NCBI GenBank assembly: GCA_964304625.1
Contig: OZ199839.1
Span: forward strand, 7,316,001-7,380,000
Direction of reading: 5' to 3'
Source: Kudoa neothunni
Lineage: Eukaryota > Cnidaria
Length of the DNA stretch: 64,000 nt
Both the position numbers and the translations under genes were made by a program. Of this stretch, positions 13,027-24,733 are shown piece by piece. Under the pieces are notes generated by a model, which had not been told where the DNA came from, ran no database searches, and saw only the letters and a list, made by a program, of their open reading frames with translations. The stretch's first letter is position 1; every line of letters starts with the position of its first letter.

Positions 13027-14568
13027 TGCATATGCAAACAATCCTAAACCCATTCTTATTAGATTGTACATACTATATTAATAATTTTTAACAATTTCCT
13101 AACAAATTATGGAATAGATATAAAAAAATTTTTTTTGAATTAATCTGTCAAATTATTTATAATTCATTATTAATTTCTTATGTTATTTTTCCTGATTAAA
13201 GTCATTCGTCTTAAATTTGAAAGAAATAAGAGAATCAATAGAAGAATCATAAATAATTTAATTATATTTAGTTTTATAGCGGAAATTAAATAATTTAGTT
13301 CATTGAAATTTTTCTTTGGCTAAAAAATATACGAATAATTCGAAACGTCGTTTTAATAAATGGCGCGAAATCCCGGTTTTGTCTGGTGGTGTGCGATGTT
13401 TTGGGCTCTTAATTATACCTAATTTTTTGAAACGAAGTCATATCGAATATATTCAAATATTAATTATATTCAAATAGCGACGTGGAAACTACAAAAGTTG
13501 ACTTCTCCTTTTGTCTTGATGCACTTACTTGCATTAACCTGAATACGCTTAAATTTTTTGTTAAAATATTAGCTGAAGAATATAATGAAAATTAAGCAGC
13601 GTTTTTAGGTTTATTTTCCAAATTATTGACAATAACATTCTATTTCGATGAGTAAGTTAAATAAGACTGAAAACAAATCAATATGACAAAACCATTCCGT
13701 ATTTGAACGTATTATAGCTTGCTATAGTTTTGAGAAGTTTTTCGAAATAAATGAAATCTATTAATTACAGTACAACCTCGGAATTCGTACAACTTTGGTT
13801 CGACCAAAAATTTTGGGTCAGAAACACTTTTGAGTTCGAACACATAGAAAGGGTATTCAGAACAAATCCAGTCGGAGCAAAAACAGAGAAGAAAAGAAAT
13901 TCTAGAAGGAGATTCGCTCAATCAAATTATGCGAACGTCATCAAAAGAAAACCCCTTATAATCTATCGTATGCCGACCAACAAATATTTATCCTAAATAA
14001 CATATGGATTATAATGGTTGTAATCCATCAATCATATGCATGATCGTGAGCAAGGCGTTATGGCACCAACGCCTTTTAAATACTAATAACGCAGGTTCGA
14101 ATTCCAATTCGGAGTTTACGTTACATTGTATATCTCTTTTTTTATTATTTATAATTTTTACTTGTTATATATATAAACACAAGGTATGCTTGGATTTTTA
14201 TAAATACGAATAAAAATAGTAATCCATTTGATGAGCGATAGTACGGATTAAACTAATTTTCATTATTTTACATGTGAAAAATTGATTCGGAGTTCGAACA
14301 CATTTCTAGAACGGATTACGGTCGAAGTCTGAGTTTGCACTGTATATGTTTTCTCAATTGAACTCGACATTTTTTGGTTCTGGCCTAAATTCGTATTTAA
14401 ACATTTTAAATCTCTATTAATAAATATTTTTTATGATTCTTTTTAAACAAACCCCAATGAGAAACACATATATTCTTATATTTTATAATTAAATTCACTT
14501 CGAGTATCAAGAAAAGTTCTTATTCGCAATCTTTAATAGATCGATACCATTTAATTATTCGTAGGGAC
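13027..14568. other. Intergenic, with a possible Tigger-type terminus
   Basis: No gene is seen. Around 13768 the sequence TACAGTACAACCTCGGAATT resembles terminal repeats of Tigger/pogo elements, and related Glu/Phe-like codon patterns recur near 14280-14400, but no clear opposite end was found. A GGTTCGAATTCC motif at 14094-14105 resembles a polymerase III B box without a convincing A box. Confidence 0.3.
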
Positions 14569-14576
14569 ATTATAAC

Positions 14577-16611
14577 TAGGGTTGGAAATTTTCGACGTTT
14601 ATTTTTCTGTAAATCGACGGTATTTATCGATCGAAATAAAATTTTTTTCAAATTCGACTTGTATCGGCTTATATGTAAATAAAATTTGTAAACTCGATTT
14701 TTATCGACTTTTATTAAAAGAAAGAACAACGCTAAATAAAAAGAAACCAAAACAGATTCGATAATCGTGAATTAAAATAATTATAATGGACCATTGAAAT
14801 TTAGCATCGCCAACATTGTAAGGCGATCATCACCTAAATTTATTCTTTCTTTTCCGAAAACGTATCGGAGTTTTGAGAAACTCCTTTCAACATTGATTGA
14901 TGACACTGGCAGGGTCAATATATCTTGACAAGGTATTGAAAGTTGAGGTAAAACGTTTGATCGCGTTTTCCAAAAGTTAGGATCGACTGATCTTGTTAAA
15001 TCTTTCGCATCTTTACATAACAACTCGAATTCATTCTTAAGTTGTTGTCTGTCTTCAATCTGTAAAAAGTAACAAAGATCATCAACATTCAAATGTTCAA
15101 TTGAAATTATATCGTTTGAATCAAGATTTTTCACAGTTTCAAAAAATGCACTTGAGGGTAAACACTCATTTAGATTGTTAGATATTGAACATTTTAGTTC
15201 ATTAATAATTTTTTCGCATAAATGCTCATATTTAAACAGAAAATTACTTCTACATTGAAATGGAATGAGACCGATAATGTCCTTGTGATTTTTTAGCAAA
15301 TAGTTCTCGTCGATTCCAAAGTCATTCTTTATCCAGTCACAAACTTTCGAAATACAATTCTCTTCGGTTTCAATTATTTTTGAAAAATCAAATGATGGAG
15401 TAAGTGCATCGATTAAAATATTTAAAGAAAAGTAAAAAACATTAAGGTCAACTGCTTCTGTTTTTAAAAACTCATTAAGTTTTGCTCCAAATTTATCTCC
15501 TTTTATATCTTTTAAAAAGTCGACAACTGCTGGGTAATACTCCTTTACTTGCTTTATACAATTAAAGAAATTATACCACCGTACATCTAATACTCTCGGA
15601 ATTTCTTTGAAACTATCAAAATTATTATTCTTAAGGTGTATCAAAAAAGAGTGTTTTGCTTTCCTATTTTATGACAGTAGGGATGAAAATTTCATGCAAA
15701 AATTTCTAACATCCTTAAAGTAAAGGTCAACAGCTTTTTGAACAGCTCCATGAATAACATGTGAAAAACAAGAGATTCTGGCGATATGAGGATATATAAC
15801 TTTCAATTCGATATAATATTTTTTCATGTAAGATGCCGAGTCAGAAATAATAGTGATACAATTTTTCCAATCCAAATCATATCGTTTTAGAATTTGAGAC
15901 AAATGGCTAGTAACAATAACAGAATTACATTGTATAAATCGCGAAGAATCTAACATAATAGTTTTGCGTCTATCTGAGGAACTATCACGGAAGCAGGCCA
16001 AAGTGTTAAAAATTGGTCGGTTTTTAGCATCTGGGGACTCGTCAATTATTAAACTAAAACGTAAATCAGACATCATTAGTTTAATAGTGGTCACGGCTTC
16101 CTTATATATCGTTGGAAGATGCTTTTCAACTAAATATTTTCCTTCAGATAGCGACCGTGACGCAGGACAATACGTAGAAATAAATTTCCTTAGATTGCTT
16201 TCTTTATTAATCGAAGAAAATGGGAGGCCATCAAAAGCAACTATTTTAACCATATCTATTTCTATTTTATTTGAATTCGTCGCGTCTCGATAAAATATAT
16301 TAGTTAGAGGGTTTATTTTCGACAAATTCGACTTGATGGAACAATGTTTTTGAGAATTAACGTGCTCCTGTAGTCTATTTTGTTTCGTAGGTATCGACAT
16401 TTTGCAATATCTACATATTAGTACATCACCAGCAGCTTCTAAATCACTCCATTCAGTTAAATAATTGGTTATTCCACGTCGTTTCCTTCCCATTTTTGCA
16501 TGTGTCTAATGCGGTAACAACCGTCGAAAAAAAATAAAAACCGGGGAATTTTTGCAAATTCGACGATTTAAATCAACGAAAATCGATTTAAATCGAAAAT
16601 TTCTAAACCTA
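14577..16611 (-). mobile_element. hAT transposon with 8-bp target duplication
   Basis: The element is 2,035 bp. It is flanked by the perfect 8-bp direct repeat ATTATAAC (14569-14576 and 16612-16619). The ends are imperfect inverted repeats: TAGGGTTGGAAATTTTCGA on the left, and TAGGTTTAGAAATTTTCGA for the complement of the right end. Length, duplication size and transposase all fit the hAT superfamily. The terminal duplication is still perfect, so the insertion appears recent. Confidence 0.9.
14781..16493 (-). pseudogene. hAT transposase with BED zinc finger, single internal stop
   Basis: From the ATG at 16493 the frame stays open to 14781 except for one TAA at 15669-15671. With that codon read through the protein would be about 570 aa. 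It begins with a BED/CGGBP1-like zinc finger (C-R-Y-C ... H-V-N-S-Q-K-H, residues about 26-50). Next come the hAT catalytic segments: I-I-D-E (first Asp), I-I-S-D-S (second Asp), C-F-S-H-V-I-H, D-V-R-W, and the C-terminal dimerisation region with N-V-E-R-S-F-S-K-L-R (catalytic Glu). All key residues are present, so the single stop is the only visible lesion. A read error or a short unrecognised intron over the stop cannot be excluded. Confidence 0.85.
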
Positions 16612-16619
16612 ATTATAAC

Positions 16620-18197
16620 TAAGGCATGCAATTTTTGACGTTTATTTTTGGAACAATTAATGGTTTTAATCGAATTCTTTAAATAAATGTCGAGTTTCTC
16701 GTCGTTTTTATGCATAAAAGAAATTATACATAGATCTGCACAAAAATCTCTATAACGCAAAAACACAAATGAGCAATACACAGAATATAATAAAATTATA
16801 TTCTTATTTCATTATTTAATACAATAATGATATTATAAGGATTCCTCCCCTAGAAAGAGATGTTTTTTCATCTGAAATATCATGACTGACCCCAAAAAAA
16901 AGTTTTTATTGCAATTAAAGACAACGGTTTGTTTAATCGTCTAATGGTTTGGGGGTAAAATATACCCCATGTTTTTTTGGATTAAAAATACTTTAAAAAA
17001 TGTAAAAAAGTTCAAATTTAAATATAATGAAATTCTTAGGAGTAGTTTTTGTAGAAAGTAAGGAAATATTAGATAAATTAATTAAATCGCATGCGCGAAT
17101 TATATGATGATGTGTGATTCTAGTGATTTCATTGATGAATTTTGTCGTTTAGAGAATGAATATCACATTATTGGCGAAAATTTCTTCTTTTCGATATTTC
17201 TTGTTGAAAAATTATTGAAAAAATTCAATCATAGAGACATTACGGGAAAAAATAAAGTGATAGCATGCCTCCAATCATCACCAAATAGAGCCTGTTGTGG
17301 CTGCATTTTTGTTTTCCCATGGAAAATATATAATTCTTTCTAAATTTGGTTTAAATACTTCAACTGGAGCAACACATTTAATTTCGCTGCATCAACGCGA
17401 TTACTTTTTTAATGAAACCTCGATCTGTACCGACGTAAGATGGATCCTAAACGAAACCGATTATCACAGGGATTACGTCCAAATTTAATTCGTATTTGCC
17501 AGTGTTTCATCCATAGGAATTTAAAATTATTCCACGAAATTGATTATTACATTTTTTAGAATGTTATAATTCAAAAAAAATGTGGGGTAAATTTACCTCA
17601 AAGTCCATTGCCATTACACGTTCATCGTTTTTGAGATCATTAGAGGGTTAAAAATTATTGTTGGAATGGTTGAGGTGGTTAAAATCATTTTTTTCAGAAA
17701 ATATAGGTAAGAGCCTATCAACGGATGTTTTAACACTAGAAAGTGAACGTGCCGCAGGATAATATTTTTAGAAAAAATTTCTAAGGCGTGTGTGATTATC
17801 TATTATTTAAAGTGGTAATCTATCATATGCTATAACTGAAACAAGATAACTTTTTATTTTTTGAATTTTATGATCTCTAAATAACGGAAGGGACTAGGAA
17901 AGACATGCTTTAAAGATCCTATTATTGTATGATGCTTCAATCACGCAAAAAATGTTTCTGAGCATGGTTATGTTTTTTAGGCAGCTTTAACTTTCAGTAT
18001 TTATGAACAGATTCATTTTTAATAATTTCTAAATTAATTCAATCCTCAATAAATAGTCCAAATCACATATTTTTCTTCCAATTCGAATTAAGGCGCCCTT
18101 TCCAAAACAATCCGAAAAAATATACAACGAACCATCCTGATAACATTGACGGTTTAAATCAATCGAAAATGATTTAAGTCGGAAATTACACACTCTA
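16620..18197 (-). mobile_element. Older, decayed hAT relative
   Basis: It begins directly after the right target duplication of the intact hAT copy. The left end (16620 on, AATTTTTGACGTTTATTTTT) and right end (about 18100-18197, GGTTTAAATCAATCGAAAAT) resemble the ends of that element. Near 17700-17790 the sequence aligns with its transposase region around 16110-16200 (GACGCAGGACAATA versus GCCGCAGGATAATA). No long frame survives. It is interrupted by a TTAA-flanked element. Confidence 0.6.
16937..17647 (+). mobile_element. TTAA-flanked piggyBac-type element, degenerate, nested
   Basis: It is flanked by TTAA at 16933-16936 and 17648-17651. The inner ends share a TCTAATG motif, and both subterminal regions carry GGGGTAAA/TTTACC-type palindromes (GGGGGTAAAATATACCCC; GGGGTAAATTTACC). 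The plus strand at 17104-17343 encodes a fragment resembling the piggyBac second-Asp region (E-N-F-F-F-S-I-F-L-V-E-K-L-L-K-K), with Glu in place of the catalytic Asp. Size and decay indicate a deletion derivative. Confidence 0.6.
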
Positions 18198-18853
18198 GTC
18201 ATGATAAAGTGAAAATTCGTTACATTATTCGGATAACACAAATAATCTTAAAAAAAGGGGAAATTACTTTGACAGAAAGAGAATAATTGTAAACTGTATG
18301 TTTGGATTGCTTCACAGTTATAAGCGATTAATACTTAACATTGGATATTTTCTCTAAATAGCACTTGAATAATTGTATAGCAACAATCCCAAACTCACTT
18401 TTTGAATACACAGGACAAAGATAGCTAGTTTGGAATGTCTACGTATTTTTAAAAATAATTATATTTAATTGATTGATTAATAGCAAATAAAAATACAGCC
18501 GTTCATAAAAATTGATTTTTAAAGAACTTAGATTTAATAAAATTCTCAATAAGTATCTTTATAGAAAAACAATAAAAATTTGTCACAAAAGTTTTGTAGT
18601 GTTATCTCCAGCCAAAAATTATAAATGAATAAATAATTTTCCGAATAATATCTACTACGTTCAGAATAGTCGACCTATACTACAAATGTCTTAATATTGT
18701 ATTGTAGTTCAAATATTTAAAAAATTATTATTACCTATTTAGTACAGTATGTATATTGTAAATTGAATGTGAATGGTTTCTTATAGTATCCAAATATAGC
18801 AAAACATTTCGCGATAACTCGAATGCATTCACCAATTTATTTTGAATAGGTTT

Positions 18854-18860
18854 TATAAAG
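18854..18860 (+). promoter_or_regulatory. Possible TATA box of the four-cysteine membrane protein gene
   Basis: TATAAAG lies about 52 bp before the ATG at 18912, a plausible core promoter distance for the short leaders seen here. No experimental support; such motifs are common in AT-rich DNA. Confidence 0.35.
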
Positions 18861-18911
18861 TTCACAAGAGAGAAATAATACAGATTAGAAGTTATTGTAT
18901 TTGTTAAGGTG

Positions 18912-21822
18912 ATGAAGAAGGACCTTATAACTTTACTCATCGTTGCGTCACGTATATAAAATACCTGTTACTTCAGTCACAAAAATTTAGTTGCGGCTAT
19001 CTGCTTGGCAACCGATGCTCCAACCGTTGCTAGAGAAGTTTTTTATCAAATAGATGACTCCAATCCATCTGTTAGAAAGATTCACATTGAATTAAAAGGA
19101 ACAGAGTATACAATAAATAAGAAATGTCGCGTTATGCAAGAAAAAGCTGACGGAAGTACATATGATGAGATAGTGACTTGTGAAGATAACATTGGCAATA
19201 ATAATGATAAATGTGTAAGAATTTGTGCTGGAAACAACAATAAGTTGGACTATTCAAAGCTTTCACCGAGAGCAAAATACATATATATAAAAGATGGAAA
19301 CGCAGAGGGTGATGTTAACACAGAAAACAGTAAAAGAGGAGGAAATGTATTTGGGCTAACGATACGTAAGATAAATATTTTATCTGTAATAATAATATGT
19401 ATTTAGCACTTTTGGTAGACCCTGACATAAACGCATCAACACACAACAATTATTTATTGAAGTTTATTGTAAAAACTTGTAAGTCAGTGACATGCCCTAT
19501 TCATTACAAAGGAATAAAATACCAGGAGGTCACTGCAACAAACAACTGTAACGCACCCACCAGTGACAGTAATATATATTCCGTTGAATATGGACAAAAA
19601 ATCCCTTATTATGAAATGAGGTGCACTGATTATCCAATTTTCTATTACCATATGCCCAACATTTACATGAAAGAAAATATCGATATTTATAAGCCTCAAT
19701 TCTACGTTAAGTACAAATCTAGTGATGCAAAAACTAAATATTATCTTAAATTTACCAACCCACTTCCAAATGAAATATGTCTATTTGGAATAAGAGATGG
19801 GGCGGATGTTTCCGCTGGCGCTAATGCCCCTGATTACATTTCGAATTGCGGAGAAACCAACAAATCATGCTATGCTCCGTGTGACGATGTGGAGCTTGCT
19901 CTTGACACATTTAAGTCAATTGTTGAGGTATTGGTTCAAAAACGGCAGCACAAATTAGATAAAAAGACTGATCATTCATTTGAGGGATATACTCATAAAA
20001 AATTCGGTAGCATTAATAGTTGCCGTTTATTTTTAAACTTTTTTAGCTATCATCGAGCCAGCTGAAGCCGCGAATGCTTTTATATCTACTGCGGATACTG
20101 GAATCAAGATAAATACACCATTACTTGCGCCCACTATAACTATTACTGGTGCTGTTGCTTTTAATCAATGCACTGTTAAATACTATATTGCAGACACCGT
20201 CAAAAATCCGACTTTGACCAATGCACAATGTTCATCCAGCGGAAGCTGTCCAAGTGAATGTAATGATGCTAGAACAATTCAAACGCTACCCGAAGGTAAA
20301 CCCATTATGTTCGAAATTACTCCGGGCACTATAGCTGGCCATTCGAACTTTAAGGAATACATATTCGTCAAAACTAGTAAAAAAATTAAATTAATTTCTA
20401 TAAATTCTTTACCTAATTAAGATAAAAAATTGGGTAAAGATTTCAACACAGCTAAACCAAGTGCAACGGATACGACGTCCTTAGTGAAAGCAATCGACGA
20501 AACTATAGGAACAGATGCAACAGAGCCAACATGTGATTACTTGGTTAGTAAAGCTGGGAAGAATATATTTGAAGAAGCAGCATGTGCGGATAGTAGTCCT
20601 TGTAGAGGTTTGTGCAAGGAACCCAAAACGCTAATCGATCTCGACCCCAATACCACCTATGATATCAAGGTGGTCGCTTATTCAGACTATGGTTCCACTA
20701 TATTCGCTGACATTAAAACAAGTACAATAATGGTTATATTTAATGTGTTATTTACGAATATGATAGCATTTTCGACTCTAACTCTAACAAAAAAAATGTT
20801 AGACAAAGGCTTTAAAGTAGTAGGAACTCTGTCAACTCCAAAAAACGATGCGAAGTGCAATTATAAAATAACGGCAAAGAATAAAGAAAAATGGGAGACG
20901 ATTTATTCGTGTCCAGCTGAATTGTCAAACTCAGCATTGCCGACAATGTTGAATAATGTTGCAGTAGTCAACGTTGCTAGATCCGGCTCAGGGCAGCAGC
21001 CATCAGCAACCAAATCTAGCAATACTCCGACATGCACTGAAGTACCAAACTGTAATAATATTGTATTCAGTGATGGTTATGATGCTTCAAAAGAATATAA
21101 AGTTTTGGTTACTGCAATAGACCGATCCAATGAAACTCCGATTAGCATACAACCAAGTAAATTTCATATAAATATTATAATATTTAGTAATTTAGTTAAT
21201 TAATAATTCCAATATTTTTTATAATATCCGTTCTAATCAGTACATACCAAACTATTTAGAACCAATAATTGAAACTCCAACCGATGTGACCAAAATAATA
21301 TTAGTTTATATTGTGCGTGATGAGAAGACATTAAAGATAACTACCACATTGCCTGCTGGCAAGAATGAAGAATCTACTTGTAAATGGATATTGATTAATT
21401 CAAGCGATGTTGCAAGACCAACCGTAAAAAAATGTATCAGTAATACAGGCGGCGACTGCAAAGCATTTCCACGTTGTAAAAGTTTTACAATTAAAAATGT
21501 CGTAGATCTAAACGATTATCATTTAATTGTATATCACAGTGAAGATGAATCAGTACTGGGAACAGCAGAAATAAATCAAGGTATTTACATACTTAATTCT
21601 CATTTAAATTGTATCATAGGAGCATCTGGAAGTAAATCTACGTAAATTATACTATTAACTTTTTATCATATATTAATATTTTTTAGATCAAGAAATACTA
21701 CAATGTATTTGGTCGTGTATGGTAATATATTAATATTTTATTTTAGTATCGTAACATCGGTTGTTGCAGTGATTGTGGTGATTGGAGGGATTGGAGCATT
21801 CATCGCATTTAGAAAAAAATGA
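18912..21822 (+). CDS. Type I membrane protein with tandem four-cysteine FN3-like domains, 9 exons
   Basis: Exons 18912-18951, 18991-19365, 19407-20006, 20047-20376, 20422-20721, 20767-21156, 21260-21580, 21620-21641 and 21747-21822 join to 818 codons (817 aa). The first seven introns are all phase 1 and the last is phase 2; lengths are 39-105 bp. Residues 1-20 form a signal peptide split by intron 1. Residues about 793-814 form a membrane helix followed by a short R-K-K tail. Six ectodomain units share the pattern C-x(16-22)-C-x(5-10)-C-x(3-5)-C, with 40 residues in the third gap of the exon 6 unit. A hydrophobic L-x-P-x-x-x-Y-x-I-x-V-type segment follows, typical of FN3 strands E-F. Exon 3 (200 codons) holds one clear unit after a divergent Cys-rich half. 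This is probably a cell-surface adhesion or receptor protein (inference); I recognise no named family. Confidence 0.88.
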
Positions 21823-22029
21823 TAAATTTCATGAAATTAATTTAGAATGGAAATAGACATTCATTTGAATTATTTTCTTAATTGCTTATAATTAGGTATT
21901 TTAAAGTCAGGTATTGATTTTAGGCAACGACTATTGACTAGACAGATTATCATAGCGCGTTTTATAAATTTACCTTAAGTTTATATACAGTTAAATTTAA
22001 CATTACAAATGACATTCCAATGATAAATA

Positions 22030-24733
22030 TGATGGCGCCCCTTTCCATAATAATTGTGCATACGCGAGGATTATAAAATTAATGTTATTTCCATTAATTG
22101 TATAGGTTACAAAGCGAATAACTAAATAATAATCAATCACATTATCTCTTTATATTTTATGCTACCATAAAGACCATGTATGTGACTAATTATAGTGCTT
22201 TAAAATAAATACTACAACATAGAGAGAATTTATATATTATATGAAAGTTTTGGAATAAATTATTGATCGTAGTTAATTTTAAAATTAATTATTAATATTT
22301 AAACGTGGTAAGAAACATTTTGGAAAGCGAGTTTATTATTAACCCTGTATGTACCGAGCGCGTGGCCATAACGCGGAAGCCGATGGGGTCATTTTTGACC
22401 CCAGATAAGAATAATCTTAAAAGCTTAAAATTTTTACTAAATTAACTTAACACATGTTCTGATATAATGTCACTCTATAAATAGGCAAATTGGATTTTAA
22501 TTTTTGATGTGAATCGTGAGCACGCCCAAGTAGGTCAGCTACCTCCAATTTCATTAGATTTTTAACTCCAAAATCCATGAGAGATTAACGTGAGTTACAA
22601 AAACAAAAATAATCGCCAAATTAATCAATTAAAAATTATAATGAGCTGAAATGAAATGAAATAAGAAAATGACTTTGCTCGGACAGCCGATGTGACAAGC
22701 ATCAGTGTTGTCTTTCGGAAAACTCAGATTGGATTAAATATATTCGAATCGTCTCAGTGCTTTTCAAAACATTGTACTAAGGCGGCATTGAACATTAATT
22801 TTTCGATTTCATGTCGAATTATAAAAATATTTATGGTGATACGAAAAATATAGATATTTTGCTAAGACGTTTGAAGAGGTTATTATTGTTATAAACAGTA
22901 TGCGGTTGAATATATTTTTGATTATTCTTCATCATTTAATTTTTTTCTGACTTTTCAAATACAATATATAATCAAATATAGCCGAGTATACTAAGTTAAC
23001 TGAACGACTCACCAAATGGTAGGGGTAGGAATCGTGTGTATTAAAATAGCCCCATTAAATTAACACTTCATTTATTATAGCGTACTGAAAAATCTCCACT
23101 CAACGGATTTTACAATAATAATAACAAATTTATATGACAAAACTATTCGAGTCACTTGCCACATGAGACAACTTACCTTTACATAGCATCGTTCAGGCAA
23201 ATAAATTTACCGCAATTAGAACAAGGTTATGTGGACTCTTTAGTTTTGGTCCTTGGGATGTGAAAGCATCTATTACGATATTGTTTTCTTGAATAACAAA
23301 AATCATCTTTATAGGAAATTTTCAGATTCTGATATTTTAAAATCAGAATTATCACCGGAATTTGAGTTAAGATTATTTTGTATAAGCTATTCAATATCGT
23401 TGTATTATTCGAAATTATATTATTGAGTAATATGTAAATATTATTTTTAAAAGAAAAGTTAATATAAAAACATTAAGAAAATTACTTTTCACTAACGCAG
23501 AAGGAATGTTATTCTCGTTACAGTTTAGCTAGAAAAGAAACTGTATTTTTTGAGTTATATAAATAAAACATTTAAAATCTAATTCCATAAATTAAAAAAA
23601 AATAAATAAAAATTGACACATTTATACTCTTTTTGTTGAAAACTACAGAAAAAAAATAATCTTTCCTCATAAAATATGTGGTATAGCTATTTTTTAAATG
23701 TTTAAAACGAATAAAAATTTATTTATTTCAAAATTCGTAGTTTCTTCGAGGCATTCCTAGATGCATTAAGTGGTGGGATTAGAATTCTTGGAGTTAAAAC
23801 AAAATAGCTCGCGCGAGGTCACAAATGACCCACTTCGGACCGGGAGGGTTAAGGAAAACAAGTTATCGATTAGTACTTACTAGATGACTGATGTTGTAAT
23901 AGTGAGCACACTTTTAGGTTTTTTCTCCTCATAGCATAAAAATTTTTTTGTGGAGATTCGTAACTCTAATGATTTCGTAATATCATAGACATCAAAGCTT
24001 AATTATTGTGTTTACTTGAATCTTAACGATGTCATGATCATTAAAAGTTTGAAAGCAATTTTTTGCGACATTTAATTCGTTATTTAGCAACAAATACCGC
24101 ATAACTACCTATTAAGGCTGGTAAAACTATCTGGGAGCAGTGCAGAAACACTTAAAATCCTCATATGAGTTCTAAACAATAATTCAATTGACTCAAAACG
24201 TAAGATTGCATCTAAATACGGAGAATTAATAATGAACGCCGATATATCAACTGACCCGAAAGCATACAGCGAAGAAGATAACGAATCGAATTGTAATGAT
24301 TTCATTAGAATCCATAGTGTAACAAAAATGTATGAAAATACTAACTACGAAAAAAGCAAAAAGCTGACAGACAGATTATTTCATGCATTAAATTAACTTG
24401 GTGGGAGTGACTATAGCAAATTATTTAATGGGCTTGGCCTCTCTTCGCGGCAATATGAGAATACTTATACGTACTACTATGCAAATTCCACTCTTACCGA
24501 TCAACTTGTACTTAATTTTGTTGTGAGAGAAGTAAAAACTCTAGGTAGATCCAAGGCGATGAATGATTATTTTGAATTTGATAAATAACTTCTTTTTATC
24601 CTTGTGGTATATTGGAAAAACTATTATCATTTTTTGTGAAAAATTGTTGTGGGTTATTCGCCTTATAAGTTATAACATACAAAATTAATCTTATAATCCT
24701 CGCGTATGCATCATTATTGTGGAAGGAGACATC
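22030..24733. mobile_element. Composite DNA transposon with 8-bp target duplication
   Basis: Inverted terminal segments sharing GCATACGCGAGGATTATAA lie at 22030-22120 and, complemented, at 24650-24733. They are bounded by the direct repeat GATAAATA (22022-22029 and 24734-24741). Excluding the TTAA element nested inside, the original was about 1.2 kb. An 8-bp duplication fits hAT or Merlin. Short open stretches at 24150-24590 match no transposase I know, so the superfamily is unassigned. Confidence 0.65.
22343..23848 (-). mobile_element. piggyBac-type element flanked by TTAA, degenerate
   Basis: It is flanked by TTAA at 22339-22342 and 23849-23852, begins CCCTG and ends AGGG. Both ends carry GGTCA/TGACC palindromes (GGGGTCATTTTTGACCCC on the left; GGTCACAAATGACCC on the right). 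At about 23180-23260 the minus strand encodes a C-S-N-C-G-K-F-I-C stretch like the Cys-rich C-terminal domain of piggyBac transposases. The remainder is broken. It inserted into the composite element around it. Confidence 0.7.

Noticed and set aside
13712-14213. Short ORFs on both strands
   Set aside because: They lie in sequence resembling transposon termini and match no domain.
15964-16293. 109-codon plus-strand ORF
   Set aside because: It is antisense to the hAT transposase, whose domains are clear on the minus strand.
21687-21721. Extra 35-nt exon before the membrane helix of the four-cysteine protein
   Set aside because: It is flanked by AG and GT but no phase combination joins it to both neighbours; direct splicing 21641 to 21747 keeps frame.
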